The notes under the pieces: generated by a model
Seen by the model: only the letters and a program-made list of their open reading frames with translations
Database searches by the model: none
What the model was told of the DNA's origin: nothing
In this document: positions 35,097 through 47,231 of the stretch, in pieces
How the letters are laid out: every line of letters starts with the position of its first letter
How positions within the stretch are numbered: the stretch's first letter is position 1
Translations under genes and position numbers: made by a program
Assembly (NCBI GenBank): GCA_973895155.1
Contig: OZ316894.1
Location: forward strand, 15,810,001 to 15,874,000
Direction of reading: 5' to 3'
Source of the DNA: Marsupella aquatica
Taxonomy: Eukaryota > Marchantiophyta
DNA length: 64,000 nt

Positions 35097-35531
35097 TATG
35101 TACCCAAAACCTAAGGCCCTATCAAGTAACACTTTTTATTTTGGGGTACTGCAAGCAAATACATAAGTAATTAATTTTCTGGAAATGTTGGTGGCCCAGA
35201 CTGGCGCACTTCTGGAGGAGGGTGGAATGTTGTCGGAGTGGAGATCATGGACAAAATTTGAAACCTGTTGGATCAAAGTGAGACTCCAGCTTATTCCTTT
35301 ATAAAGTTGTATCCACCATTGATTCAACAGTTATCCTATTGTCAAACCACTGATACACGGTCCCGTTCAACCCAATTGCTAATTAACAAACCACACTCAA
35401 GGTGAAATCTAGATCAAGTTTCAAAGTCCTGAGTTGCAGAAGACTAATGCATACTCGATCGGGTGGCTAACCAAGCATTTTCTAATCTGAAGCTGATTTG
35501 CTAGTTTCTTGGGAGCAGATTGATCATAGAT

Positions 35532-36535
35532 GAGATATATGCTTGATGGGCCCCCTGGTGAACCTTTCTTACCTGATGGGCCCCTAGGTAACTTTTTTTA
35601 CCAAGTAGGACCCCTCTTAATGGCCAATACAACTGTTCTTGTGTGGTGCCTACACCTATCCTTGTGTGGTGCCTACTATGTATGGTGACTCCAAGCAAAC
35701 TGCACAGTTGAACCGTGCGGTCAACCTTGCATGGTCACGCAACCGAGAAACCACGGAGATGATTCGGGAGAAACCGCGAAAAGCGACTGCCACTGTCAAA
35801 ACTATGATTTGAAGACAATATGCATTATGTCTTCGGATTCAATGGGTTAATGCCTGAAGACTCAATGGATTATGTCTTCCCGTGTTTCAAGGTTTAGCGT
35901 TTAGGGTGTACCTCGACACCTTTGGGTCTGTCTTCTTTTGAAATTGTTTGTATGCATTGCACAGGGGAGTATTACCATTTTTTGAGCGCAATTGTCAATC
36001 ATTTGCCAATTTTTGTTGTGGCGGCAGTAGGCAAATTCTGAACATTGAACTTGAATATTCTTTGTGGACATTTGGAGGTACCCCACACTGACGCTGACAG
36101 TCGTGCATGAAAATATCGTGAAAAACCCATGTGCGCAACGTGAAAAACATACCTAATAACTACCCTATGATACGGTAAAAATTTGAACCCGAAGACATAA
36201 TCCATTGTGTCTTCAGGCATTAACCTAGTGAATCCGAACACATAATGCATATTGTTTTCAAATCGCAGTTTTGATAGCGGCAGTCGCTTTTCGCGATTTC
36301 TCCCGAATCATCTCCTGTGGTTTCTTGGTCGACCATGCAAGGTTGACTGCACAGTTCAACTGTGCAGTTTGCTTGGAGTCACCATACATAGTAGGCACCA
36401 CACAAGGACAGGTGTAACCACCACACAAGAACAGGTGTACTGGTCATTAAGATGGGTCCTATTTGATAAAAAAAGTTACCTAGGGGCCCATCAGGTAAAA
36501 AAGGTTCACTAGGGGGCCCATCAAGCATATATCTC
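35532..36535. mobile_element. 1,004-bp Mutator-like foldback element with 10-bp target duplication
   Basis: Long inverted arms (about 35532-35880 and 36188-36535) start GAGATATATGCTTGATGGGC and end with its inverse complement. The 10-bp direct repeat GATCATAGAT flanks the element (35522-35531 and 36536-36545). A 9-11 bp duplication, long terminal inverted repeats and a GAGATA start are features of Mutator-like elements (established knowledge). The arms contain 'acctNgtgtggtgcctac' and 'cgaaaagcgactgcc' words that match in inverse orientation. The 300-bp loop has no coding frame, so the element is non-autonomous. Confidence 0.9.
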
Positions 36536-36545
36536 GATCATAGAT

Positions 36546-39500
36546 CATGAACTGAACGAGGAAGACAAAGAACATCAACTTGTGACTCTCACGAAAGATT
36601 GGATCATTCCACGTTTCCGGCATATGACTGCCAGTGTATATAACTAAGGAGTTTCTTAAGAAGACCCCACCAGGCCAAACTTGCGTATCCATTTCCTCGG
36701 ATCAGCGGGCTCAGTAACCACGCGTGTGCTGGGAATCCTTCCCAGTGTATTTCCAAAGCATCCCCACTCCTACAATTGTCGCAGAGGACCCATCATCCTT
36801 TGTTGTAGTAAAAACGGTGTCTCCAAGATGACAGGTACCTCGCCCGACGTTCGGCAATTTGTTTTTGCGGCTACCATTGGATTTGATCGTTAAGTGACAA
36901 AATATTGGAATGATGACTACGTCGTTCACTTGACTACTGGGCTACGTAGGTACGTCGCGCGAAGGGATTGGTCAGGTCTGCCGTGGTCAACGATCCCCCA
37001 GGTTCGGGAGAATGATCATGGTTGGGCCTGCAGGCCCAGTAACAGTGTACCAGGATCAATTTCACGGCCCGCCCCTAGGGCAGGACGAATGCAGGCTGCA
37101 GGAGTGCAGGAAAGCTGCCAGAGCGAGGTTTGACTGGTCAGCCCCTCTCCCCGGTCGGGGCCCAGCTTAATTTTAAGGTTTGTTTTCTGTTTGGCCAGGG
37201 TGGCCAATGTCACTTTGTGCGAAGGAGAGTTGCTAAGAACATGCTTATTCAATTTTGGTAGATTATCTTTTGACAATGATATTTCCCTATGTTTAAGGGT
37301 AACTATTAGATTCTTCTGTGGACCACAAAGTTGGACTTTTGAAAAACCCCATGGACCACATTTACTAACTTGATGTTCATAAATTCAGATACTTTTATGT
37401 TTTGAGTATGTGCTAGAGGAGTAGGTACGTAACATTTCCTTCAAAGGGATAGTGAATTTTTGGTTCAGTTATTCATCATCAAATGTGAAGGGGTAAGTTT
37501 TATTAGATTAATTTCATTGTGTGATATGACATATTAGGGCATATTTTATTTTTATGTCTCCTCCTTTTCAAGTTGCCTTGGTGGTGAAAAACAAAAAATT
37601 ATCTTAAGACTCATAATCTTCAAGGTATAAGCCCAAAACTCTCATGAACCACCAAAATGTGGTGCACTGTGTCCAACATGGAGGTCCATCCAGGCTTCAC
37701 TTTTGGTTTCTATGGCTAGATGAAAAACTAGCTAATGAAAAATTAAAAATCTAGCCATTCTTGTGGAATCCACCCAAAATTTGACCACCTAAAAAACAAT
37801 GATGGCCAGTGGGACACGGAATTAGAGCGTCTGCACATGGAAGCTGCCATCATTGATTTTCCCGAGAGAATGTGTTAGTTAGTCAATCTCATCTTCGACG
37901 AGTTTTCGGGACACCAGCAAAATGATTTCCTGAGTGCATTTTGGCGCTTTTGGGGTAGCCAAAACTGCCTTGCCGGCTAAGCCAACTCACATATATGGTT
38001 TATTTGTTAGAATCTAAATAGTCCGATGATCAACAGTCCCGGAGCTTGGATGTACACTATCGGGGCTCCTTGACAATTGAGGGTGCAATGTGCCTGGATA
38101 TGTGAGCTAGCCTAAACGATCCAGGTCTCCTATTGTCCTTGAAAATTTCCATGTTCTAGACACAGGATTGAAACCTGTGTTAGTTCGCCAAGGAAGGAAT
38201 CAATTTTATAAACCGGGTCAGTGACCAAAGGGCATGTGGTCACAAAAGACTACAGCAGTTCACAAATATTCTCCGTCCTTCGCTTTCGCCTACTATCCCT
38301 TGAACCTGCATTTTCTACTCTTCCCTATTACATACTTTTCTTTCTATTTCAGAATAATCACGGCTGTATTGTCCTTACTACCCAATCCTCAAATTAGGTG
38401 TCAAGTTTTCAGATACCATTACTACTTCACTTCACTCGTTATTCCTGACTTACGTACCCTCAAAGTTCGGTTCAAGTTCACGAACCTGGGACACGCCACT
38501 CAGCCACTGTCATGGTCAATGAACAGGAACATATTAATGACAAACCAACAGTGGGGCTGGTCCGCCCGGAATTAAAGTGAGATTTGAGGTAAAACCTAGC
38601 TACTGAGTGGGAAGACTGGCCTAGACTAGCCAATTCACAAAGAATGTCAGCCTTAATCAGGACAAATTGTAGTAGTGAAAAATGAAATAAAGGAGAATTA
38701 TTAAAAGACAAAGTTTAGTAGTCACAAGCAAACTTAATCTACATATGAGGACCCAAGTAATTCCAATTTCTGTTCCAAACCTCCAAAGAAGCTACAGAAT
38801 CACTTACCAAAAGAGAGGTGCCACTTACTACCCAGTAAGATTGTGTTATTTTCATCGGAATAAGACCTTTATTGCCAATACAAATTTGGTGTTTGCAAAG
38901 CCTAACTAAGGTTAGTATTCAGTGTGACAAAGTCCCTTAAGCTAGAGTTTAACTATTTTAGTAAATAATTTTTTTCCTAGGCCCTAGGCTAGGGCTCTTG
39001 CCCCTAAGCCTCTTGCTTCAATTGCATTTCTTTGCTTCTCTTCAATTATGTCTTTGTTTTGCCTCTACATCTTTTCCTCTTCTCAATAGAGTTACCTTGC
39101 CTCAACATCATTTCCTTTCCTCAACATCCTAGCCTCTCATTGACATCTTTGCCTTGCCTTGAGTTTTTGCCTCTCTTTGACATATTTTCCTCTTCAGGAT
39201 GTGCATAACAAACCTGGCCCTCAGCCATCATGTTGGAAACCGTCAGCCCAGACTAGGTAGCAATGCGGAAACATGAAACATGAGAATGCACACAATTATC
39301 TCAAACTACACCTACAAGACACCAATGATGGAGAAACTCTTGAAGGATCCATAGCTCATGAGAAAGAACATGTGAAGATTGAGGGAGAGAATGCTCTCCC
39401 TCCAACCTATACCCCCCAAGGGGAACTAAGATGTGTGGGCCTAAATAAGTGGATCTTATCCTAAATTAACCAAGGGTCAACTAACCCTAGTAAGGCCAAA

Positions 39501-39813
39501 CTAACTAAAGCCGGGAACTTGAGTCAATTCCTAACACATCAATGTCTATAAATGTACTTTAAATGAATCCTTGTTGTCAAAACATTTAGGGAGAAATGAG
39601 ATGGTCATCAATGTCCAGGAAATCTTACCTTCCTGAACATACACATGCACAATGGCTCTTTCTTAATAAAGTAGGCTAGAAAGAAAGCAAACTAGACAAA
39701 AGAAGAGATTGGGGTGAAGCATCTTTGGCAACCAAATCAATGTCCCCAATGGTATAAAAATGTTTTTCAAAAACAAGCTCCAACCCATACAATTCAAGTC
39801 ATGAGGTTACAGC
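36546..39813. other. Intergenic DNA, no gene seen
   Basis: A T-arm-like sequence (stem CACAGG/CCTGTG, minus strand, near 38163-38185) is not accompanied by a full cloverleaf. ORFs at 36894-37133 and 38234-38575 are short and featureless. Confidence 0.4.
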
Positions 39814-40110
39814 CTTGGGGGTTTCACTTCCATGCATGAAAATCATGGCACATCATGTGCAATGAAGCTAGTATAAGGTTAGTTTATTGGTTGTAAGAGA
39901 AGACTTGAGAATTTTTAGGGGAAGACCAGGAAGGTCTTTTAAATCCAATTTTGATAGTTATAAGAACAAGAGGGTCTTTTAATCAAAATTTTGGAATATT
40001 CCTAAAATACTTATAGGGGTTACATAATAAAAAAACTTCTTATACTTTAAGGGGTCTGGGACGTAAAAACCTTGCAGGTGATGGGGAATCCTTCATATAG
40101 TGAGACCAAA
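39814..40110. mobile_element. Second full-length but eroded MITE copy
   Basis: It starts CTTGGGGGTTTCACTTCC and ends near 'tagtgagaccaaa', matching the ends of the 8497-8792 copy with several changes. The interior shares 'aggtcttttaaatNcaattttga', 'ttataagaaca' and 'tataggggtta'. Target duplications are no longer visible, suggesting an older insertion than the one at 8.5 kb. Confidence 0.75.
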
Positions 40111-40517
40111 CACATTTAATTTAGTATCTGTATACTGATGTTTTCTTTGAACCCTAGTTTTGTGCAACTTTGAACCAAACCTTTGAGAGTGTCTAGCTTT
40201 AAACGTACTTGCAATCTCTCTGCATATGTTTTCAAACCCAATGCCCTCCTTGTCACGAGTTCTGAGCTGTGCATCCTAACTCAGTACTGGACTTTGATTG
40301 ATTCACCAACTAAGGTCAATTTTAGAAAAGCAATTAAAACTTTTAAGGGACCAATTTCGGCATTGTGAAACTTTCATGCAACTTTGATAAAATAGAAATT
40401 TTCAATGCATGCCCTATCTTTTTTTGTGCTTATTCTTTTGACACAAAGATGCATAACTCCCCTCTACTTAAGGTAACTGATTTACAGATAGGTTTATTAT
40501 TAATAAATTTGTAAAAA

Positions 40518-40608
40518 GGAAGCCACTTAACCCTTTGGTGGCTTCCCTTTGGAGATGTTTCTAAGGGAAAGAGGGAAAGCATTTCCTACCAAGGGTTAAG
40601 TGGCTTCC
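40518..40608. repeat. Hairpin with 21-bp arms
   Basis: The left arm GGAAGCCACTTAACCC plus TTTGGT (40518-40539) pairs with the inverse right arm (40588-40608). The arms differ by a single extra T, and the loop is about 48 bp. A transcript would fold into a strong stem-loop. It may be a tiny foldback element or a small-RNA precursor. Confidence 0.75.
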
Positions 40609-40822
40609 CATTTGAGTGATGTAATTTCTGTATGGAATGTAAGTTATTGGTGTATAACCACCATTTTGGAAGTACTTGTTATTCCCATAATCTCTCGCCT
40701 GAAAGTAACCCTTTTTAGTACAATATTACTATGGAGGTCTGGGCAGGGGTTCTAGCTTGAACCTGTTCCAAAAAAATTCATAAGAATTTTCCACTTACAG
40801 TCAATCAGGTTTTACTCACTTT

Positions 40823-40890
40823 ATGGCCACAAGGTTTACTAACTCCACACCAAATGGCCACAAGGGTTACTAACTCCACACCAAATGGCC
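40823..40890. repeat. Two tandem 31-bp units plus a partial third
   Basis: ATGGCCACAAGG...ACTCCACACCAA repeats at 40823 and 40854, and a third ATGGCC starts at 40885. The stretch is non-coding. Confidence 0.85.
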
Positions 40891-43322
40891 ATTATAGTAA
40901 TTATTCTATACCTAGAGCTCTCAGTCTAACAGCGACACCTACGGCTACGCCTCTTCTCAGCTGTCAGATTCTCGTTTGAGCCTGCACCTATCTAGGCCTT
41001 AAACTGTGTCTCTCAATGAGATCTGCCGTTGTGAAAAAACTGGCATTCAAAATCGTGAATGGTTAGTAAATACTACAGAAAAACAATATGTGCGATTTCA
41101 AGTTTCAAATTATTTATGTGGGCAAGGCTCGGGCATTGAACAATAGTGCATTCTAAATTGTACTTCAAAGAAAGGACGGTCCTTGACCATGGACTGATGG
41201 ACGGCCCGGTACTGTCTTTCAGGTTCCATTTGGCTACGTGTTCCTGTCCTTAGCTTGCCCTGCATGGTAGTGTCTTTTAGGATTGACCGCCTGCATACTA
41301 AAGGACAGTCCTATCCAGGTAGAAACAAACGCTCCCCTCCAAAAAGATGTTGAGAATAAGTGCTACTCTACATAGCTTCCTCAGAAAACTCTCAAACCAT
41401 CTAGATCCAGCAATCCGAGAATAAAGAGAGTTCAAATTTAATTTGCTTCTCAGACGAGACTGCGCACGATTGTTCACAAAGAGAAAGAATCGAATCTGAC
41501 ACAATCGAGCTGTTCACTATTCAGAAAGTGACGTGTATTTTTTTTAGAATTTCTAGATTTACAAAGGTCTCTAATAACTGACCCGTAACGACAACCTGTT
41601 ACGGGTCCTTCCATGCTCTCTGCTGTCCGAGTCAGGAGTGTACGTGTTAGGCACCTGAGGTCGAGGAAGGACGACAGCTTCGGTATTGGTACGGGCTGCT
41701 CCTCTGCTGGCTGCTCTTGGCCAGGTACCGCAGAGACGACGAAGCCTCGAAGGCTCTCGACTCAGTGTCCCTATTGGAAATTCAAACGAACCAAATTCTA
41801 AAACTATTTAGATGTGGGCCGTCTATACCCAGCACGAACGACAAACGATTTAATCGAATTAACTAAAACTTTCTCGTAAACAAAATAGAGAATGAATGTC
41901 GAGCTTACGACGAGATTCAAGCGTCCTCCAAATTAATTGAGATTCTGCATCTCGTTACTGCTCACGAGGAAAGATTGCACTCTTCTCGGTCGAGAACGGA
42001 ACGAATTCGGGATTGTGATCGGTTGCGCATGAACAATCCTTTGGAGGAAATGTTCTCTGGGACGCAGATAGTGTCTTTGAGCTTCGATCTGATTACATGG
42101 CGTCCTTCTCTCTCTTCTTCTTGGTACGATACGGCACTCGGTACTTGCGTCGTACCCGAACCCTCTCTCTCTCTAGCATCTAGATTCGTAGGGCTCTCGA
42201 TCGCGAGGGCACTGAGGAGGAGCCATACGATAAGTCCTGAAGGCGATGTACTGCAGTGCAGGGCGATCGATCGAGAGAGAGGACGACGGGAGGAGGAGGA
42301 GGAGTACGCTGCAAGTGCAGATGCACATTTTAACAATCATTACGTGCTTGGATTGTCGGACAGAGTGCATGACGAGCCATGACTTCTTCCTACGTTTGCG
42401 AAGCTATATCTTCTCTAGGCTGCGCTGCATAACTTGCACTTCCTCCACGGGACAGAAACTGGCCACACGAGCCACCCTCAGCTCTCGCCTGTTGATGTCA
42501 TTCTTGCGAGTCCAGGACGCTGGAAATGATGGCATTGGATTACAAATTATTGGAGACAAGAAGCTGTTGGATTGTGTTCTGCAGTGTCTTTTCTATGGCA
42601 GGCCTCACTGTCGTCTCTATCATCTTCTGAACTGGCTAAGTTGTCACACGCTCTCCTTGGGAGACACTGTTAACTTTCTGCTCTAAGTTTATTTTCTGCA
42701 AGCCGACAGTGTCTGAGCCTTCTGAGCAGCATCCCGTTCTACAAATTGCGGTTGTGGAACTCACCCACGTTCCAGTGAGTAGGCCTAGTAGGCTCGGAGA
42801 AACTAGCCGGACTCGATCGGCTGCTGGAGTCTGGTGGCAGAAAGCATACGTCGCTGGCTTCAAAGATTAAATGATGTCGACGAACCCATGCATGGCGTCA
42901 GGCATGGCCAGCACTGAAGATGGGACCTGTTGGGAAACTGTGCTCCGTTATTTCGAGACTCCCACGCCGGCCCAATACAGTTTTGAGTTCGACGCAAGGT
43001 CTGTCGATTGATATTGACAGTGGATGGCATAGATGCGTTTTAATTGTGTAATCATCTAGCGCCACGGATAGAGAGAGCGTGATTTTGTTTCCCACGTGCA
43101 TGCTCAGTTTCCCGGCTTCTACTTGCTGCTCCCGATGGAAGCGTGATCGTGATCAGATATGTGAGGCAATGCTACTCGTTTGGCTAATTCGCATTGCTGT
43201 TTAAAAGAAAGCAAGAACAGTAATGTCGCGGCTTTGAGGCGAGTTTGATTCCACGTGAACTTAGCTTGTGTTTACGATGATCTGATTCATAGCATGCAGG
43301 TGCCTTGTTTTGCAATTGACAA
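40891..43322. other. Region upstream of the NAC-like gene
   Basis: GC content and GATC/CGAT words rise from about 41.5 kb on. Overlapping ORFs on both strands (41962-42336, 41975-42382, 42246-42686) have no family resemblance, and I take them as non-coding or as 5' untranslated sequence. No promoter could be placed with confidence. Confidence 0.4.
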
Positions 43323-45015
43323 ATGACTCAACCTGTTGGAATAATTGATTTTAGAGTCGAAGAGGAAGGGCAGCCCTTCGAAGAAAACCTCTTGGTGGAT
43401 GAATATTTATTCAAGGTATCCAATGGTGTTCCCTGCCATGCTCTATAGAGTTAATTGTTTCTTTATCGTTAGTTATTAAAATTGATATGACAAACAAAGA
43501 CAAATGTGATCTCGTAGTCCATAGAAGCTCAGTCCGAATGAGGAATCTAATGATTTTCGTACTCGTGATGCAATACAACAGCAGCCGCCGAGGCAGACTG
43601 TATACGGCAAAACCCAAAAACTGGAATGGAAACAAGCCGTAGACGCCAAAAGTGATGGCAAGCAGATTAATCCAGCGAAGTTCTTAAAACTTACAGAAAT
43701 CGAAATGGTACAATCTTTGCGCCGATGGAAACAAGTCGCTCAAGACTCCATCGCACATCCTGTCACAATTGAAGAGGCCGATGTCTACGCACTACATCCT
43801 GCGGACCTGATCAGAGGTAAAGCTACCGATCTTTCATCTCCGGCTACAAACGGTGGTCTAAAATTGAGTCTATATAGATAGGTTTGCAAGTCGTAGTCTA
43901 TACATCGCACATAGCAAGAGTTCTTACCGCAGGCTGTCGAATCTAAGAGCAAGCCTTCAATAAACATCGGCTTGTAGTGCACGATTGCCGCAGCGATTTT
44001 CCATATTTTCGATATAAATTTAAGAATTAGCTGTGAAGATCTGCATATCAGGTTGTTAAGAGAACTCTGCGGTCGCTCGTCTACTAGGGTGAGTCCTTTA
44101 GAGAAATATGAATCTCGAAAGTCTATATACTCAGTCGAATCGAAAGAAAAGCTTAGCCTGAGGTGAATTCTCACACATGAAACCTACGACATTCTATGGT
44201 TTTCTTTGGTATCAATTTTCTCGTCAAGATATTATTATGGTGTCGAGTCTAAGGAATTAACACTAATCACGAGCTGTTCCTTGTGTTTTCCACGCTCAGG
44301 TGCCTGCACTCACTACTTCTACAGCGCTACAAAGTACAGCTGCTTGAAACGACCAACACGATTGCGAATAACAGAAAACGGCTGTCGATGGAAGCAACAG
44401 GGCCGGATATTCCCGATCCGTGAGAATGGTCAACCAGTTGCTTTCAAGACTTATTTGAGTTACGTGGCGCTCAAAAATGGCAACAACATTCCTAAAACAT
44501 TGACCGGTGTCTCAGCCGCCAATGTGGATGCGTTAACAAACAAAGATATGGTCTGCAAAAGGAGAGACCGAAAGTGGTCACTTTGGACGATGGAGGAAAT
44601 CGGCCTTGCCGAGGATATCCAATCCGAGCGAGTTGTTTTGCGACGCGGAGGAAGACCCCGACCGTTTCCTGTTATCTGTCGCATCATCTGCAAGAGAGAT
44701 GGACACGCTGCGGCTCCTTTGCAAGCGAGAACTAAGTATAAGAAACCACCATTTAGAAGCAACGAGTCTCAGGCCGGAGAAGAACCCAGACCTTGCGACA
44801 TAGATATGCCTGCTGCTATTGCCCCTGTCAGCACAGTACCTATGATTAGCGAAGTAAATTGTCTTGCATGCAGCACAAACGCCCAGGGAAGCTGTCTTAT
44901 AGGCAGCACCAGCACGAGCATGAACGCGCAAGACATTCTTGAAGACGAGATTATCAGAGCTCTGATTTACGACCTCCCGTACGGGAAAGTTAGAACGGCG
45001 GCAACCATACGTTAA
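43323..45015 (+). CDS. Divergent NAC-domain protein (three exons)
   Basis: Proposed exons 43323-43415, 43525-43816 and 44300-45015 join in frame to 366 residues. Introns are GTATCC...ATAG (phase 0) and GTAAAG...CTCAG (phase 1, a split Gly codon). NAC subdomains appear in order across the splice sites. 'LTEIEMVQSLRRWKQVA' corresponds to subdomain A, 'PVTIEEADVYALHPADLI' to B and 'HYFYSATKYSCLKRPTRL' to C. 'ENGCRWKQQGRIFPIRENGQPVAFKTYLSY' corresponds to C/D (WKATG becomes WKQQG), and 'KWSLWTMEEIGL...PVICRIICKRD' to D/E. NAC proteins are plant transcription factors that bind DNA through this domain. Substitutions at usually fixed positions (GYWKATG, WVMHEYRL) make DNA binding uncertain. The first exon is the least certain; the gene could start further upstream. 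A Ser/Cys-rich tail follows the domain. Alternatives are a pseudogene or a lineage-specific NAC derivative. Confidence 0.65.
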
Positions 45016-45310
45016 AGAGCTAGTCCTAGCTTGGGGCCGTGACTCAACTGCATCCGAGAGCTTGAGTTGCGGTTGGAAAGCTTCCATCCGGACACAGACT
45101 TGAATAGTACTGGTACCTGAAGTTTTTCCTCAGGCTAGAGGCACGACTATCACACTTGATTTGCACAGGGGGCGTCAACAAAATTTTGGAAATGGAGAAA
45201 ATTGTAGGCGTAGGACATCGTGAAGATCAGTTTCTTAGAATACAGCATTAAGAGGAGCGTCAATGTTAGGTTAGATTTTGATGTACAAAATTTGTTAGCG
45301 TGTTAGAGAT

Positions 45311-45335
45311 AGTCTAGTCTAGTCTAGTCTAGTCT
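45311..45335. repeat. (AGTCT)5 microsatellite
   Basis: Five perfect pentamer units, non-coding. Confidence 0.95.
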
Positions 45336-47211
45336 AACAGCATGATGACAAGGTGTGTACACCACGTAGAATTGAGACATCAAAGAAATCCTCTCCAAAC
45401 TAAATTTTAACTTCGGTTTTCGGCCTCTTCTCTAGCAACAGAGCTTGCTAGGACGGAGCATGCGTTGGGAATGGCTGCGTTGCGTTGGTTGCTTTGAGAT
45501 ATTTACAGTCTAAGCAGAAGCAACTGGTACGGTAGGCAGGTAGGTAGAGTAGACTAGATGGGAGTGGAGTCTTCAGATCAATGGTGATTTACATACTTGG
45601 GCCAAGAGGCTCTCCTACTGCAGACGACAATTTATTATCAAGAGTTGCCTTGCGATACATTTGTCGGTCGATCTGAAGCGAAGTACAATTACTGAGAATT
45701 CATATGCATTATCAAGCGTTGTATTATTTATGATTCATTTGTCAGAATATTCTGTCAATAAAAAATGCATCGCGTGCCAACTCTGAGGTTTTAAATGTAT
45801 GCCGACTGAGGTATTACAGATATGGCTCGCTTCGCGGCCTCAGACAGCAGGCACTTATTGTTACGATCGCTTGCTTAGAGCATTTCGATTCAGAATTTGG
45901 TAACTCCTAAGCACCTTCTATTCAATTCAATTCAGGTCTTTCATTCTTGGTAATTAAGCCAAACTTAACCATGAGTTTCCATCGCAGTTATGGAGTATTG
46001 AAGGATTATCCACACGCACTCTTACAACACTCTTTGGTTCCTTAACTCTCCGTGGATGCAGCTTCAGTTCTCTATGTACGAATCGCGAATTTGGAGTCAA
46101 AGAGGTAACGTTATCTCCCTGATTTATGAATTTTATGTCTAAATTAATTCAAGTTAGGTTCAATCAAGTTAACCGTCAACTTACATTCATCCGATGCATG
46201 AGCTGCTTAATGGCCAAACCGTGATTTGTTTCTCCTTGCAGTTAAAGCTCAGCGAAGAACTAAGTCTGACTTTGTTTGGCAGGATCGCGGACTCCACCCA
46301 CGTTTCGCAGTCGTAGTGATATCTGTAAGCAAAACCTTGAGCTTCGTTTCGGCAATATGTTTCTTTCGTCTCGTTTGTAAATAAAAGATTATTGTCATAA
46401 TCTGTCACTAACTGCAGCCGACAGAGTCTCACCTAATCACGAGTCCCGCCACGAGTACTTACTCTGTGATGAAACAATGAAGATGTCCGTGTCTTCTTTG
46501 GAATCTAATTCAAGAGTTTGAATTTTTCACTGATTTAAAATAACTTTGTCTGACAAGTGTCTTGCTGAGTTCCTCACGGATATTTCTATTGCATGATCTG
46601 GTATTCCTGAGAATAGGTTTAACACAAGTTCTACTATGAATATGATGTAAGTGCGATACATATGATGTAAGTGCGATGCAATATATTATCATCCGAGGAT
46701 ATTCAGCTAATTTCTTGGAAGCGTCATCGGCCATGCATGGAATGTAGTTACTGCAGGTCACTATTGCTTTATAGAGAAAGGATTTGCCATTCATTATAGA
46801 GCAAGATCTGTTAAGCATTCGGAAGGACCATTCTCTGGTCGATGATGAATGCAGTCTGTCCAGTTCCGATTGTGAACATTGGTGGAGTGCAGGCGAGAGT
46901 TTAGGGTTTCCTGAAGATAGAGTTTGGATATGGAGTTTGCCATGTTATGGGCTTTTAAATTCTTGACGAGTTCAAGCAGATCGATCTACTCACTGAACAA
47001 AACTGTTCCTCGACCTACAGTAGGTAGAGGAGTGGGGGTTGCTCGTGACTTCTGCCCATTATGCATGGTCGATCAGGAACTTGAATTTGCGAGATAGAAT
47101 GTTCTAGGATGATCGATCGAGTGGGCGACTTCGTCAAAGAACTTCATTTCAGATGCTTTCATGCCTGTGCATGAGATGGAACATCTCGAGGGCAATTATA
47201 GCGGTCTCTCG

Positions 47212-47231
47212 CTCTCTCTCTCTCTCTCTCT
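47212..47231. repeat. (CT)10 microsatellite
   Basis: A perfect dinucleotide run within a longer pyrimidine-rich tract starting at about 47204. Confidence 0.95.

Noticed and set aside
38163-38185. T-arm-like stem (CACAGG ... CCTGTG) suggesting a tRNA on the minus strand
   Set aside because: No acceptor stem, D-arm or anticodon arm could be drawn around it.
41962-42686. Three overlapping ORFs on both strands of 124-146 codons
   Set aside because: Compositionally driven (GA-rich, CGAT-rich) and mutually overlapping with no recognisable motif. More likely upstream non-coding DNA of the NAC-like gene.
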